From the NCBI GenBank assembly GCA_020634795.1, contig JACKAZ010000001.1:310001-374000 (forward strand): 64,000 nt of DNA, read 5' to 3'. Both the position numbers and the translations under genes were made by a program. Under the pieces are notes generated by a model. That model was not told where the DNA came from. It was given only the letters and a program-made list of their open reading frames with translations, and searched no databases. The stretch's first letter is position 1; each line of letters starts with the position of its first letter. The stretch comes from Ardenticatenales bacterium. Its GTDB lineage: Bacteria; Chloroflexota; Anaerolineae; Ardenticatenales; Ardenticatenaceae. Below, in pieces: positions 40,243 through 49,047 of this stretch.

Positions 40243-40968
40243 CTAGAAGAATGCTTGCCACAGCACGGCACCGATCACGCCGCCGATCAGCGGGGCCACG
40301 ACCGGAATCCAGCCGTACTCCCAGTCCGAACTGCCCTTGCCCGCGATGGGAAGCAGTTGGTGAGCAATACGAGGGCCGAGGTCACGCGCGGGGTTGATGG
40401 CGTAGCCCGTCGGCCCGCCGAGCGAGAGACCGATGCCCCAGACCAACGCGCCGACCAAGTAGGGGCCAAGCCCCACGCTGGGGCCGTTCGGTGCGGTGGC
40501 GCCGCTGAAGATCGCGCCCACACCCATCACCAGCACGATGGTGCCAATGATCTCAGTGATCATGTTGGTGGTGCGGTTACGAATGGCCGGTGCGGTGGAG
40601 AAGACACCCAACTTCAGCCCCGCATCGTCGGTTTCGCGCCAGTGGCCGAGGTAGGTGATCCAGACGACGACCGCACCCAAGAAGGCGCCGATCAACTGGG
40701 CCAGCATGGTGCTCACCATTTGTGAGATGGTGTAGGTTTTCATGACCGTCTTGGCGAGGGTAACGGCGGGGTTGATGTCGGCTTGGGGAGCGCCCGCGGA
40801 GATGGCAACAAAAACGCCGACCATCACCGCCATGGCCCAGCCGGTGGTGATGACGATCCAGCCAGAGTTCTCCCCTTTGGATTTGGCCAGCAGGACGTTG
40901 GCAACAACACCATCACCGAGGATAATCAGAAACATCGTTCCGAGCAGTTCGCCGATGAAATTATCCAT
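40243..40968 (-). CDS. glpF: Glycerol uptake facilitator (MIP family), 241 aa
   Basis: Six membrane helices and two NPA half-helix motifs can be seen: ADINPAVTLA near residue 66 and YAINPARDLGPR near 197. The Asp after the second NPAR marks an aquaglyceroporin rather than a strict water channel. It lets glycerol, and probably dihydroxyacetone, diffuse in. AAGGAGG lies 6 bases before ATG 40968. It heads the minus-strand genes glpF-dhaK-dhaL-glpK, and an operator-like palindrome lies about 200 bases upstream. Confidence 0.95.
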   Translation of the reverse strand: MDNFIGELLGTMFLIILGDGVVANVLLAKSKGENSGWIVITTGWAMAVMVGVFVAISAGAPQADINPAVTLAKTVMKTYTISQMVSTMLAQLIGAFLGAVVVWITYLGHWRETDDAGLKLGVFSTAPAIRNRTTNMITEIIGTIVLVMGVGAIFSGATAPNGPSVGLGPYLVGALVWGIGLSLGGPTGYAINPARDLGPRIAHQLLPIAGKGSSDWEYGWIPVVAPLIGGVIGAVLWQAFF

Positions 40969-41168
40969 CTAGAGCCTCCTTGGGTTGCTCTTCGTTGAGT
41001 AGGGTAGGAGTTAACGGCGCGGGGAGGATGTCGCGACAGCGGGTCGTGTGAGCTTGGTCGTGGTGGGGCGCTCCTTTCTGCTTGAAGACGAAAACCGCCC
41101 CAAGCACCTAAACTTTTGCCGATAGTATAAATTGAAGCGCTATCGCTTGCCAATGCGCCACGCGAAAA

Positions 41169-41185
41169 CGTTTCATTTTGAAACA
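41169..41185. promoter_or_regulatory. Operator-like palindrome upstream of glpF
   Basis: GTTTCA-TTT-TGAAAC (41170-41184) is a perfect 6+6 inverted repeat with a 3-base centre, about 200 bases upstream of the glpF start and overlapping the stop codon of the DhaR-like gene. Nearly the same sequence, GTTTCATTTTGCAAC, lies upstream of glpD. It is a candidate site for the DhaR-like regulator encoded between them. The match was found by eye and is not a known consensus check. Confidence 0.65.
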
Positions 41186-43113
41186 TGGCGCGGTGACGCC
41201 GATTTTTCGCGGTCGATCCGGAATTGCTTCATCTTGCGCCACAGGGTGGTGCGGCTGATGCCCAGACGCTCCGCCATCTGGCTGATCTGCCAGTCGCAGC
41301 CCCAGCCCGCCTGCTCGATGGCGTGACGCTCGGCCTCTTCCATTGAGCGGATCGGGTGAGGGTGACCGTTGTGGGGCGAGAGGACCCACCGTTCACGCAC
41401 CGGTTGCGGCAGCATTTCAAGCGTGATCTGACCTGCCACGGCACGGGTGGCCGCCCGCTCCAACAGGCTTGCCAACTCCTGTTCGTTGCCCGGCCACGGA
41501 TAGCGGCAAAGCGCGTCAATAGCCTCCGCCTGCAGAGTGAAACGCGCACCTTTAAGGCGATCGGACAGCGACGCCAAGATATCCTCAATGATCGCTGGCA
41601 GATCATCGGCCCGCTCGCGGAGCGGGGGCAGGTGGATCGCGAAGGTATTGAGCGCGTGATAGAGGTCACGCGGGAAGTCGCCCGAGATGAGCAGTTTGTC
41701 CAGCTCCTGATGGGTGGTTGCGATCACCCGCACCTCGACCGTCATCGGGCGGTGGCTACCCAACCGGCAGACCGTGCCCGTGTGCAGGATCTGGAGTAAC
41801 GCGGCGCGGGCCGTGGCTCCCAACTGCTCCACTTCGCTCAGGAAGAGCGTGCCGCCATCCGCCAACTCGAATTTGCTCGGTCGGCTGTCGGGGGAGTCGG
41901 CGAAGCTGTTCCGCTCATAGCCCAGAAGCTCAACCGCCTGCATCTCGGGCATCAGCGCCGCACAGTGCAGCGCAACGAACGGCGCCTGTGGCCCATGTTG
42001 AAGGTGATGGACCGCCTGTGCGATACGATCGAGGTGGACCCCCCGCTCTCCGCGCAGCAAGAGGGGGCCCGTGCCACGCGCCGCGACAATCGCGGAGCGT
42101 TTGACACGTTCAATCGCGTGCGAGCGACCATGAATATCCTCTAGGGTGTGCGTCACGGCCGCACCCACCTGATGATGGACAAAGCGGCGGGCCACCTCGA
42201 CGGGCTGTAGCGTGGCGATGTGGCCACTGCCTTGGGAAAGGGGGGCGCTGATGGGATGAATCGTCAGCACGAATCGTTGCCCCTGCCCGTTTTGGCTGAT
42301 CGTGAATTCGTAATCGGTGACGGGGCGCTGGTCATCCAGCTTCTGCTGGATGTCTTGGGGCAAAGCGAGGATTTCGCTGAGTGGCCGCCCGGCGGCGGTG
42401 GCGGGCTGAACCGACAGCCATCGCCCGGCCCGCTGGTTGATGTGGGTGACGAAGCCCCCTTCGTTCCACGCCACCACCCCTTCCGTGATCGAGGTGAAGA
42501 GGGTGTTAAGCTCGGTTAGGCGGGCGTTCGATTCGCTCAGATAAAGGTCGGCGCTCAACTGGTTCATCACCGCTTGGGCGCCGCCCGACATGGTGGAGAG
42601 GGCGTAGGGATGGGCCTGGTGACGGTGGGTGACGAGGGCGATACAGCCTAGCAGGTCGCCGTAGGGGGTGAAGATCGGTGCGGCCGCCTCGCTGAAGCCG
42701 TGGAGCGCGTCGAGGAAATGTTCCTCGCCCGTGACCTGCACGGGCGAGGCCTCGCGCAGGGACAACGCGATGGCATTGGTGCCGGCGTTGCCCTCGCTCC
42801 ATTGGGCACCGCCGTGCCATCCCACGGTGGCGGCATGGCCGATCATCGTCGGATCGCCGAGCAGGTCGAGGATGCAGCCGCTGCGATCCGCGAGGATCAA
42901 CAGGCTATTTGAGCCTTGGATCCACTGGTAGATATCCTCCATCACCGGGCGTGCCACCTCGAGCAGACGGCGCACATGCCGCTGCCGCTGCCGCAAGGTG
43001 GCGCTGGGCAGCGCTGCGGTTCGGGGCTTCATGCGACGGCTCAGGCGCAATTCGCAGCGCTCCCACGAGCGGTTCAAGATCGCGGAGTTGGAGGAGAGTA
43101 AGGAGTGAGACAT
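41173..43113 (-). CDS. DhaR/AcoR-like transcription regulator with degenerate AAA+ domain, 646 aa
   Basis: Domain order: N-terminal helical region with SWERCELRLSR (typical of AcoR/DhaR), GAF (about 50-195), PAS (about 205-300), AAA+-like (about 330-560) and a Fis-type helix-turn-helix (QISQMAERLGISRTTLWRKM, about 610-635). The AAA+ region keeps the fold (ALHCAAL, GGTLFL, RDLYHALNTFAIHLPPLRER) but not the chemistry: the Walker A is LLLRGERGVHLDR with no G-K-E/T, the Walker B acidic residue is replaced (FLSEVEQL), and the GAFTGA sigma-54 loop is gone (YERNSFADSPD). It probably regulates through DNA binding and GAF/PAS sensing without ATP-driven sigma-54 activation. It lies between glpF and glpD. 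Confidence 0.88.
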   Translation of the reverse strand: MSHSLLSSNSAILNRSWERCELRLSRRMKPRTAALPSATLRQRQRHVRRLLEVARPVMEDIYQWIQGSNSLLILADRSGCILDLLGDPTMIGHAATVGWHGGAQWSEGNAGTNAIALSLREASPVQVTGEEHFLDALHGFSEAAAPIFTPYGDLLGCIALVTHRHQAHPYALSTMSGGAQAVMNQLSADLYLSESNARLTELNTLFTSITEGVVAWNEGGFVTHINQRAGRWLSVQPATAAGRPLSEILALPQDIQQKLDDQRPVTDYEFTISQNGQGQRFVLTIHPISAPLSQGSGHIATLQPVEVARRFVHHQVGAAVTHTLEDIHGRSHAIERVKRSAIVAARGTGPLLLRGERGVHLDRIAQAVHHLQHGPQAPFVALHCAALMPEMQAVELLGYERNSFADSPDSRPSKFELADGGTLFLSEVEQLGATARAALLQILHTGTVCRLGSHRPMTVEVRVIATTHQELDKLLISGDFPRDLYHALNTFAIHLPPLRERADDLPAIIEDILASLSDRLKGARFTLQAEAIDALCRYPWPGNEQELASLLERAATRAVAGQITLEMLPQPVRERWVLSPHNGHPHPIRSMEEAERHAIEQAGWGCDWQISQMAERLGISRTTLWRKMKQFRIDREKSASPRHVSK

Positions 43114-43530
43114 TTCGGATGTGGCGAATAGTAAATGGTGAAGGGAGTGGTGATGGAAATTGGATGCACGCTTTGCTGTTGCGGTGGGCTAGGCGGATAG
43201 CCGCTCTGGGACTGTCAATCGAGAATCGGGATGCCTTGCTGATCCTATTGCACGATGCACCATGCCCCATGCATCACTGACCCGCTTCGGTACCCTCCCG
43301 ACCTCGTCGTTCAACGCTGAACACGCAACCGGAACAGGACAGAGGCGCGACTTGATACACTGATCCCCCTCCGCCCCACGCGCCCCCCATTATGTTTCAT
43401 TTTGCAACGTGGGCAAGTCGGCAGTTGTCCCAAAATGACCGTTGTTGGTATGATTACAAGGTGTGCCACGCTGTGCCGAAGCGAGGGTAGAGCGCGGGCG
43501 CTTCAACGAATCACTGCGAAGGAGCAGACG
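43114..43530. other. Divergent promoter region between the DhaR-like gene and glpD
   Basis: 417 bases. It holds a short GCACGATGCACCATGCCCC heptamer-like stretch (about 43250-43275), the operator-like palindrome at 43394-43408 and the glpD ribosome site. Promoters of both divergent genes must lie here. No further gene is supported. Confidence 0.55.
43393..43409. promoter_or_regulatory. Operator-like palindrome upstream of glpD
   Basis: TGTTTCATTTTGCAACG: GTTTCA-TTT-TGCAAC differs from the glpF-side palindrome by one base (A to C). It is about 125 bases upstream of the glpD start, a usual distance for an activator site. Two such near-identical sites flanking one regulator gene suggest a common binder, probably the DhaR-like protein. 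Confidence 0.62.
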
Positions 43531-45177
43531 ATGCTAAGAGAGTTTTCGCACACCACCCGTGCGGCGGATTTGGCCGCGTTGAGTTCTGACGATCCCTTCG
43601 ACATTCTCATCATCGGGGGTGGGATTACGGGGGTCGGCGCGGCGCGCGATGCGGCGCTGCGCGGTTACCGGGTTGCGCTGGTGGACAAGGGGGACTTTGC
43701 CAGTGGGACCTCCTCTAAAAGTACGAAACTGGTCCACGGCGGCCTGCGCTATTTGGAGCATTACGAGTTCAGCCTCGTTTTCGAGGCGCAGAAAGAGCGG
43801 CGCGTTCTGCTGGATTATGCCTCTCACTTGGTGCGTCCACAGCCGCTTTTCTTCCCCGTCTACAAGGGGGGCAAATACACCTTCCCGAAGATGATTGCCG
43901 GGATGTGGGCCTATGATGTGCTGAGCCTTTTCCGCAACGTGAAGCGGCACAAGATGTTCCGTGGCGCGGACAAGGTGGAAGCCGCCATGCCCGGCCTGCG
44001 TAACGAGGGATTGGTGGGGGCCGCAAACTATTACGATGCCAACACCCACGATGCGCGGCTGACCTTGGCCAATGCCCAGCAGGCCCGCGACGCCCAAGCC
44101 GCGCAATTCCCCTATGTCTCAGTGCTGGGCTTAAACAAGGATGAGCAAGGTCGGGTCAGTGGGGCGCATGTGCGGGATGAATTGAGCGGCGACGAGTTCG
44201 ACATCCACGCACGGATCGTCATCAACGCGACGGGACCGTGGGCCGACCAGATCATTGCAATGGCCGACCCAAGCCACGAACCACGCATGAGCCCGTCCAA
44301 GGGGGTGCATATCGTTATCCCCAAGCAGCGGCTACCGCTGAACGGGAAGGATGCACTCTATGTCGAAGCGCCACAAGATGGACGGCCCGTTTTCCTGATT
44401 CCATGGGACTACGTGACGATCATCGGGACGACCGACACCTTCTACGACGGCGATCTGGATCATGTGCCCGTGACCGATGAGGATGTGAGCTATCTGCTGG
44501 AGATCGCCAACCACATCTTCCCCGACGCCCACCTGACCGAAGCGGATGTGCAGTCGTCGTGGGCGGGGGTGCGCCCGTTGGTGAAGGACAGTGGGGCAAC
44601 CGACGAAGGCTCGACCAGCCGCGAACATTCGATCTGGGAACAGCCGGTTGGCCTCGTGACGATTGCCGGTGGCAAGCTGACCACCTATCGTGTCATGGCA
44701 GAGCAGGTGGTCGATGTGGCGATCAGCAAATTGCAGGAGCGCTTCGGCATCCCGGAACGCAAGGCCGCAGATACCGAGCACATGCCGCTGCCCGGGGCGG
44801 AATACCCCTTGCCAGCCACGAATAGCAGCACGTTGCCGAACGATGTGTGGAAGCACCTTGTCCAAGACTACGGCGTTTACGCCAAAGATATTGCCCGCCG
44901 CGCCGAAGAATCGCCCCCGTTGGCCGAGCGGATCGTCCCCAACTTGCCCTACATCTGGAGCGAGCTGGAACATGCAATCATCTATGAAATGGCGCTTACG
45001 CCCTCCGATTTCCTCGCGCGCCGTACTTGGCTGATCTACGATGCGCCCCATCGCGGCCAAGAGGTGCTGGACGAATTGGTGCATCGTATGGGCAACGTGA
45101 TGGGTTGGAACGACCAACGGCGGGCCGTAGAGCGGCAACGCTACCTGGACGAGATCGGGATTTTGGCCGGGAACTAA
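43531..45177 (+). CDS. glpD: Glycerol-3-phosphate dehydrogenase (FAD), 548 aa
   Basis: GlpD oxidises G3P to DHAP at the membrane and passes electrons to quinone. The N-terminal FAD site is DILIIGGGITGVGAARDAAL, then GDFASGTSSKSTKLVHGGLR, VINATGPWADQI, PSKGVHIVIP, WDYVTIIGTTDTFYDGDLDH and AGGKLTTYRVMAEQ. A C-terminal DAO_C-like domain (about 420-540) completes it. AAGGAG is 6 bases before ATG 43531. It is transcribed away from the DhaR-like gene and has the operator-like palindrome about 125 bases upstream, so control together with glpF/dhaKL/glpK is likely. Confidence 0.95.
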   Translation: MLREFSHTTRAADLAALSSDDPFDILIIGGGITGVGAARDAALRGYRVALVDKGDFASGTSSKSTKLVHGGLRYLEHYEFSLVFEAQKERRVLLDYASHLVRPQPLFFPVYKGGKYTFPKMIAGMWAYDVLSLFRNVKRHKMFRGADKVEAAMPGLRNEGLVGAANYYDANTHDARLTLANAQQARDAQAAQFPYVSVLGLNKDEQGRVSGAHVRDELSGDEFDIHARIVINATGPWADQIIAMADPSHEPRMSPSKGVHIVIPKQRLPLNGKDALYVEAPQDGRPVFLIPWDYVTIIGTTDTFYDGDLDHVPVTDEDVSYLLEIANHIFPDAHLTEADVQSSWAGVRPLVKDSGATDEGSTSREHSIWEQPVGLVTIAGGKLTTYRVMAEQVVDVAISKLQERFGIPERKAADTEHMPLPGAEYPLPATNSSTLPNDVWKHLVQDYGVYAKDIARRAEESPPLAERIVPNLPYIWSELEHAIIYEMALTPSDFLARRTWLIYDAPHRGQEVLDELVHRMGNVMGWNDQRRAVERQRYLDEIGILAGN

Positions 45178-45316
45178 TACCCGGTCGAGCTTAAAGTGCG
45201 GAGGGAGATCGCAGCGTCTGGCGTGCGGTGTAGAGGGAGAAGGGAGAAGAGAGAGTCATCATGCGCGGCGGCGCACCACGGATGATGAAAGTGACATATG
45301 GCGATGTGAGGGTGTG

Positions 45317-45337
45317 GGGCATGGCAAAGCCGTGCCC
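45317..45337. terminator. Hairpin between convergent glpD and dnaJ
   Basis: GGGCATGGC-AAA-GCCGTGCCC forms a 9-bp stem with one G-T pair and a 3-base loop. It stands about 140 bases past glpD and 100 bases past dnaJ (convergent). It may end either transcript, but no T-run is adjacent. Confidence 0.4.
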
Positions 45338-45438
45338 TATCAATGGGGCAACAAGGTTTCCCTTCTCTATTCGCCATGCTCCACACCAAAGAGTCAGCCT
45401 TCCCCCGGAAGCGTGCCTCAAAGCCACCCCCACCTCGC

Positions 45439-46566
45439 CTACTTCAACGCATCGCGGAGGCGGTCGAAGAAGCCGCCACGGTGCGCGGTACCCACCTTGT
45501 CGCTGCCCAGCGTGCCAGCCAGTTGGGTGAAGAGCGCGCGCTGTTCCGCATCCAGTTGCGTCGGCACTTTCACGAAGAGCGTCACGATCTGGTCGCCCCG
45601 CAGATCACGGTTGCGGACGTGGGGTGCGCCCATGTTCCGCAGTCGGAAGGTGGCGCCGGTTTGTGAGCCGGGCGGAATCGACAGCGTCTGAAGGCCGTCG
45701 ATCACCGTCGGCACCTCCACTTCCGCGCCGAGCGCGGCTTGGGCGACGTTCACTTCCAGATCGAGCGTGATGTTCTGCCCGTCCCGTCGGAAATAGTCGT
45801 GGGGCTTCACGGAGACCTCGACGTAGAGGTTGCCCGAAGGTCCGCCTTGCAAACCGTCGTCGCCCTCGCCCGCAATGCGTACGCGCATCCCATTGTCGAT
45901 CCCGGCGGGGATTTCGACCTCCAGATCGTGGGTGACTCGCTTGCGGCGCTGACCGTTGCAGCCCGCGCAGGGTTCGGCGATGACCTCGCCCGTGCCACGG
46001 CAGCGCGGACAAGTGTCTGTCACCACCACCTGACCGAAGATGCTCTGCCGCGCTTGCCGGACCTCGCCCGCGCCCGCGCATTGGACACAGCGAATCGGCG
46101 TGGTGCCGGGGGCCGCGCCGCTGCCATTGCAGCTTTCGCAGCGCTCGAACCGCTGAATCTTCACGGGGGACGCCACGCCGGTCAGCGCCTCTTCCAGGCT
46201 GATCGACAGATGGGTGCGAATGTCATTCCCCGGCTGCGGCCCCGTGCGACGCGACGAGCCAGCGCGGGCGAAGCCGCCAAAGAACTGCTCGAAGATCTCC
46301 CCGATGCCCCCCTCGAAGCCGCCAAAGCCCGGTTGGCCGTTGACGCCCGCATGACCAAAACGATCGTACATGCTGCGCCGTTGCGGGTCCGAGAGCACTT
46401 CGTAACATTCGTTCAGCTCTTTGAAGCGCTCTTCGGCATCGGCATTCTTGTTCAAGTCGGGGTGGTACTGCCGTGCCAGCCGCCGATAGGCGCTCCGAAT
46501 CTCCTGCTGGGAGGCTTCGCGGCTGATGCCCAGTACCTCGTAATAATCGCGTTTTGTGGTCGCCAT
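45439..46566 (-). CDS. dnaJ: Chaperone DnaJ, 375 aa
   Basis: DnaJ delivers substrates to DnaK and stimulates its ATPase. The J domain (residues 1-70) has the HPD motif (ARQYHPDLNKNAD). A Gly/Phe region follows (GQPGFGGFEGGIG). Four CxxCxGxG zinc motifs follow: CESCNGSGA, CVQCAGAGE, CPRCRGTGE and CAGCNGQRR, the last lacking the usual final G-x-G. The C-terminal substrate and dimer domains end the protein (LRNMGAPHVRNRDLRGDQIV). It is the last gene of hrcA-grpE-dnaK-dnaJ, 403 bases after dnaK. Confidence 0.95.
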   Translation of the reverse strand: MATTKRDYYEVLGISREASQQEIRSAYRRLARQYHPDLNKNADAEERFKELNECYEVLSDPQRRSMYDRFGHAGVNGQPGFGGFEGGIGEIFEQFFGGFARAGSSRRTGPQPGNDIRTHLSISLEEALTGVASPVKIQRFERCESCNGSGAAPGTTPIRCVQCAGAGEVRQARQSIFGQVVVTDTCPRCRGTGEVIAEPCAGCNGQRRKRVTHDLEVEIPAGIDNGMRVRIAGEGDDGLQGGPSGNLYVEVSVKPHDYFRRDGQNITLDLEVNVAQAALGAEVEVPTVIDGLQTLSIPPGSQTGATFRLRNMGAPHVRNRDLRGDQIVTLFVKVPTQLDAEQRALFTQLAGTLGSDKVGTAHRGGFFDRLRDALK

Positions 46567-46969
46567 CTAGATATCGGTCCTTGTGTCGCGTGTTGCGTGT
46601 TGCGTGTTGGGTTGGGGAGGGGAAAAGGCCATGTGCTTCATGCACTTGTTTTCATGACGTTTGGTGCAAGGTGCAAGGGGCAAAGGAATCCGCAAGGAAT
46701 CCCGATTCTCGATTGCCAATGGACAAATGTAGAACGGTCAAACGATCTCATTCAACTTTCCATTCTGCCCTGAAAATAAAGGAGGTCGTGAGCGTCGTCG
46801 CGCTGTCTAGCGGTCGATCGCCACCACCACGGCGGGTGGAGCATGGAGAATGGGAATAGGAACCTGGCGTCTCCCTTGATAATCCGATGCTTTCTAAACC
46901 GTTCACCCTCACACCCGTACACCCCCATAGCGTCACGCGCCACTTTAATTCTGCGTGGTGCGCCATTCG
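46567..46969. other. Intergenic region between dnaK and dnaJ
   Basis: 403 bases with two heptamer arrays: GCGTGTT (46587-46610) right before the dnaJ ribosome site, and GTGCAAG (46663-46686). A gap this long within a usual operon suggests that dnaJ has its own promoter or that an element was inserted. I see no CIRCE copy and no gene here. Confidence 0.6.
46587..46610. repeat. GCGTGTT heptamer array upstream of dnaJ
   Basis: Three copies of GCGTGTT (TCGCGTGTTGCGTGTTGCGT and on), about 20 bases upstream of the dnaJ start. A second heptamer family, GTGCAAG, follows at 46663-46686. Confidence 0.8.
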
Positions 46970-48910
46970 CTATTCGTCAACAGAGCTATCCGCGCCCGCC
47001 TCATCCTCGGCGTCTGACCGCCGCTCATCATCGATCGATTCGTCGTCTGCCGCGCCCGCATCTGCCTCCTCGGCCTCGCGCTCTTCCGTGGGGGGTGGCG
47101 CGGCTTCGGGCTGCGTTTGGCCGAGTTCGCTGATCATCGCCGCCAACTCCGCGGTCAAGGCTTGGAGTTCATCGGTGTTGGATTCCGCGCCATTCATGGC
47201 GGCGCGAAGCTCACCCTGTGCTTGGCTCAACGCATCCCGTTGCTCGTCGCTGAGTTGGGCGCCGAAGGCCACCATGGTGCGCGCGGCCCGATGCAGCGCG
47301 GTTTCGGCCTTGTTGCGTGCGGTGATGGCATCGAGCTTGCTCTGATCGGCCTCGGCCGCGTCCGAGGCGGCCTTCACCATCTCCGAAACCTCTTCGTCGC
47401 GGAGCCCGGTGCTGGCCGTGATCGTGATCTCTTGGGCCTGCCCCGTATCTTGGTCGCGGGCGGACACCTTCAGAATGCCATCGGCATCGATGTCGAACGT
47501 CACGTCGATCTGCGGCGTACCACGGGGTGCGGCACGAATGCCCGACAGCTCGAATTTGCCGAGTGATCGGTTGTCCGATGCCAAGGGCCGTTCCCCTTGC
47601 ACGATATGAATCCGAACCTCGCTCTGGTTGTCGGCCACGGTCGAAACGGTCTTCGATTCGCGGGTTGGGATCGTGGTGTTGCGCGAGATGATCGGCGAGG
47701 CGATGCCGCCCGCTGTCTCGATGCTCAGCGTCAGCGGCGTCACGTCCAAGAGCAAAACATCTTTGACTTCGCCCCCCAGCACGCCCGCTTGCACCGCCGC
47801 ACCCACCGCCACTACCTCGTCGGGGTTGACGCCCTTGTACGGCTCCCGTCCGAAAAAGTCGCGCACGGCACGCTGCACGGCGGGCATCCGCGTCTGACCA
47901 CCGACCAAGATCACTTCATTGATGTCGCCGACTTCTAGCTCCGCGTCGCGCAGCGCCTCTTCCACCGGGCCGAGCGTGCGCTGCACCAACTCGTGCGTCA
48001 GCTTTTCCAGCGTGGCGCGGCTGAGCATGAGGTTCAGATGCTTCGGCCCTTCCGCCGTCGCCGTGATGAAGGGCAGGTTGATCTCCGACTGGAGTACGGT
48101 CGACAGCTCGATCTTGGCCCGCTCCGCCGCCTCGGAGAGCCGTTGCAGCGCCATCGGATCTTGGCGCAGGTCGATGCCATGTTCGGCCTTGAACTGCTCA
48201 GCGACCCAATCGATGACCGTCTGGTCGAAGTCGTCGCCGCCCAGATGGGTATCGCCCGCCGTGCTGAGCACTTCGAAGACCCCTTCGCCCAGATCGAGGA
48301 TCGAGATGTCGAAGGTGCCCCCGCCCAAGTCGTAGACCGCGATCTTGGCATCGCGCTTTTCGCCCACGCCGTAGGCCAACGCACTCGCCGTCGGTTCGTT
48401 GACGATGCGGAGCACTTCTAGCCCTGCGATCTGCCCGGCCTGCTTCGTGGCCTGTCGTTGGGCATCGTTGAAATAGGCGGGGACGGTGATCACCGCTTGT
48501 TCAACGCTGGTGCCGAGGTAGGCTTCGGCGTCCCGCTTCAACTTCTGAAGGATGATCGCTGAGAGTTCGGGCGGTGCGTATTCCTTGCCGCCCATCAACA
48601 CCCGCACGTCGCCGGACGGACCCGCCTGCAACTTGTAGGCGATGCGCTCCTTTTCCGCTTGGACGGCGGGATCGTTGAAGGGGCGACCCATGAAGCGCTT
48701 GATGCTGGAAACGGTGTTGGCGGGGTTGGTCACCGCCTGCCGTTTCGCCACCTCGCCCACGAGCCGTTCGCCCGTTTTGCTGTTGATCGCAACGATCGAG
48801 GGGGTCAACCGCGACCCCTCGGCGTTGGGGATCACCGTCGGCTCGCCGCTTTCCATCACGGCCATCACCGAATTGGTGGTGCCGAGGTCGATACCGAGTG
48901 TTTTCGACAT
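46970..48910 (-). CDS. dnaK: Chaperone DnaK (Hsp70), 646 aa
   Basis: The ATPase domain has the family signatures KTLGIDLGTTNSVMAVMESG, VYDLGGGTFDISILDLGEG and VILVGGQTRMPAVQRAVRDF. The linker VKDVLLLDVTPL leads to the substrate-binding domain (SIETAGGIASPIISRNTTIP), then the helical lid and an acidic, low-complexity C-terminus (EEREAEEADAGAADDESIDD and on). Length and order are normal. It binds unfolded peptides in an ATP cycle run by DnaJ and GrpE. It lies in the hrcA operon, controlled at the CIRCE site upstream of hrcA. Confidence 0.97.
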   Translation of the reverse strand: MSKTLGIDLGTTNSVMAVMESGEPTVIPNAEGSRLTPSIVAINSKTGERLVGEVAKRQAVTNPANTVSSIKRFMGRPFNDPAVQAEKERIAYKLQAGPSGDVRVLMGGKEYAPPELSAIILQKLKRDAEAYLGTSVEQAVITVPAYFNDAQRQATKQAGQIAGLEVLRIVNEPTASALAYGVGEKRDAKIAVYDLGGGTFDISILDLGEGVFEVLSTAGDTHLGGDDFDQTVIDWVAEQFKAEHGIDLRQDPMALQRLSEAAERAKIELSTVLQSEINLPFITATAEGPKHLNLMLSRATLEKLTHELVQRTLGPVEEALRDAELEVGDINEVILVGGQTRMPAVQRAVRDFFGREPYKGVNPDEVVAVGAAVQAGVLGGEVKDVLLLDVTPLTLSIETAGGIASPIISRNTTIPTRESKTVSTVADNQSEVRIHIVQGERPLASDNRSLGKFELSGIRAAPRGTPQIDVTFDIDADGILKVSARDQDTGQAQEITITASTGLRDEEVSEMVKAASDAAEADQSKLDAITARNKAETALHRAARTMVAFGAQLSDEQRDALSQAQGELRAAMNGAESNTDELQALTAELAAMISELGQTQPEAAPPPTEEREAEEADAGAADDESIDDERRSDAEDEAGADSSVDE

Positions 48911-49047
48911 GGGACTTCTTTCGTATTTGGGACGGGGTTTACTGGCTGTTCTGTTTGGATAGCCAGATGTTTAGATGCAAGGTAAACCGCGAATCGGCAG
49001 CTATCTTTGTCTTGAATCTACCGCTCAGCTGTTCAGCTGTGCGTCCA

